A stretch of 64,000 bases of DNA, taken from positions 243,707 to 307,706 of the forward strand of contig NZ_JAFLVR010000020.1 in the NCBI RefSeq assembly GCF_017315985.1, read 5' to 3'. Of this stretch, positions 63,605-64,000 are shown piece after piece; within the stretch, counting starts at the first letter, position 1; each line of letters opens with the position of its first letter. The notes beneath the pieces are model-generated. The model worked only from the letters and a program-made list of their open reading frames with translations. It had not been told where the DNA came from and did not search any database. Origin of the DNA: Candidatus Enterococcus murrayae (lineage in GTDB: Bacteria; Bacillota; Bacilli; Lactobacillales; Enterococcaceae). The translations under genes and the position numbers were made by a program.

Positions 63605-64000
63605 CTAAATCACAAGCGCATAAATCGTGACAATCACACTGATCAAAGCAATCAATTGCAGAATAAATTTCCCATGAAAACTGCGCTTCATCATCATCAA
63701 GTTTTTGATATCCACCATTGGGCCAAAAACGAGAAAGCCCACGATGGCATTGGTGCCAAACAGGCTTAATAAGGATGAGCCGACAAAGGCATCCGCTTCC
63801 GAACAAAGCGACATAGTAAAGGCCAAAAACAGCATCACTAAAATACCGATGATTTTAGATGAGGTCAGCTGCAGCATAAATTGCGTAGGCAAAAAGACCT
63901 GCATCCCGCTGGCGATTAAGGCGCCAATAATCAAATAGCGTCCCGTGTCAAAGAATTCATCGATTCCATGAACGAGGACGGACCAAATTTTCCCACCAAA
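63605..64000 (-). CDS. Permease of the DUF318/YcgR family, partial (N-terminus outside window)
   Basis: The stop is at 63605 and the frame runs open to the window edge, with at least 131 residues visible. Four membrane helices are seen; MSLCSEADAFVGSSL carries the conserved CSE/D motif and FLVFGPMVDIKN the conserved pore segment of this permease family. It pairs with the YcgQ-like gene that follows it by about 90 bp. The 5' part is missing here, so the start cannot be given. Confidence 0.82.
   Translation of the reverse strand, partial: FGGKIWSVLVHGIDEFFDTGRYLIIGALIASGMQVFLPTQFMLQLTSSKIIGILVMLFLAFTMSLCSEADAFVGSSLLSLFGTNAIVGFLVFGPMVDIKNLMMMKRSFHGKFILQLIALISVIVTIYALVI

Overview
The window reads as chromosomal DNA of a low-GC Gram-positive bacterium of the order Lactobacillales, most probably an Enterococcus. 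The reasons are strong AGGAGG-type ribosome binding sites, a XerS-like recombinase, an Mga-type regulator, cydABCD with cydC/cydD fused to the operon, a tandem tryptophan T-box in front of trpE, a BceRSAB-type module and a secreted NlpC/P60-glucosaminidase protein. I cannot name the species. No rRNA, tRNA, CRISPR array, prophage or intact insertion sequence was seen.

Layout. 1-7.8 kb: a glyoxylate-to-glycerate block (PucR-type and IclR-type regulators, then on the + strand glyoxylate carboligase, a hydroxypyruvate-isomerase-like protein, a D-2-hydroxyacid dehydrogenase, glycerate kinase and a cupin). This would turn two glyoxylate into phosphoglycerate. 7.8-10.1 kb: a XerS-like recombinase with a promoter built around a palindrome, then a gene-poor stretch holding a nonsense-riddled pseudogene. 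10.1-15.4 kb: an ABC-2 exporter with a MalT/LuxR-type regulator. 15.5-20.2 kb: a DUF3788 protein, a WYL regulator, a degenerate M24 peptidase and an Mga-like regulator. 20.2-25.1 kb: a secreted sortase-like protein, a three-cistron DUF6323/DUF6179-like operon that appears to need a -1 frameshift, a small membrane protein, a membrane-anchored cyclophilin and a ClbS/DfsB protein.

25.2-31.8 kb: the cytochrome bd operon cydABDC, interrupted by a 158-bp tandem repeat array. 31.9-35.3 kb: a diacylglycerol kinase, a broken gene, an unknown protein and a C69 dipeptidase. 35.4-42.9 kb: the whole trp operon (trpEGDCFBA) under a consensus promoter and two successive T-boxes with UGG specifiers, with a 150-bp tandem repeat array between trpF and trpB. 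43-47.3 kb: assorted single genes (propeller-like protein, nitroreductase, formate/nitrite channel, OsmC, acetyltransferase). 47.6-53.5 kb: an inducible aldehyde/alcohol operon (CoA-acylating aldehyde dehydrogenase, phosphotransacylase, acyl kinase, zinc alcohol dehydrogenase, membrane protein) with a TetR gene, a perfect TetR-type palindrome and a perfect cre site. 53.7-64 kb: a cell-wall hydrolase, a cation diffusion facilitator, a BceRSAB-like antimicrobial-peptide sensing module and a YcgQ/YcgR-like pair cut by the window end.

The least explained items are: (1) the DUF6179-like gene split exactly at a canonical slippery heptamer; (2) a dispersed hairpin repeat present four times in intergenic spots in both orientations; (3) two tandem repeat arrays inside unrelated operons that share a core sequence; (4) a glyoxylate carboligase that carries the glutamate normally missing from that enzyme; (5) an ABC ATPase with a substituted Walker A glycine; and (6) two newly recognised pseudogenes in stretches that look empty.
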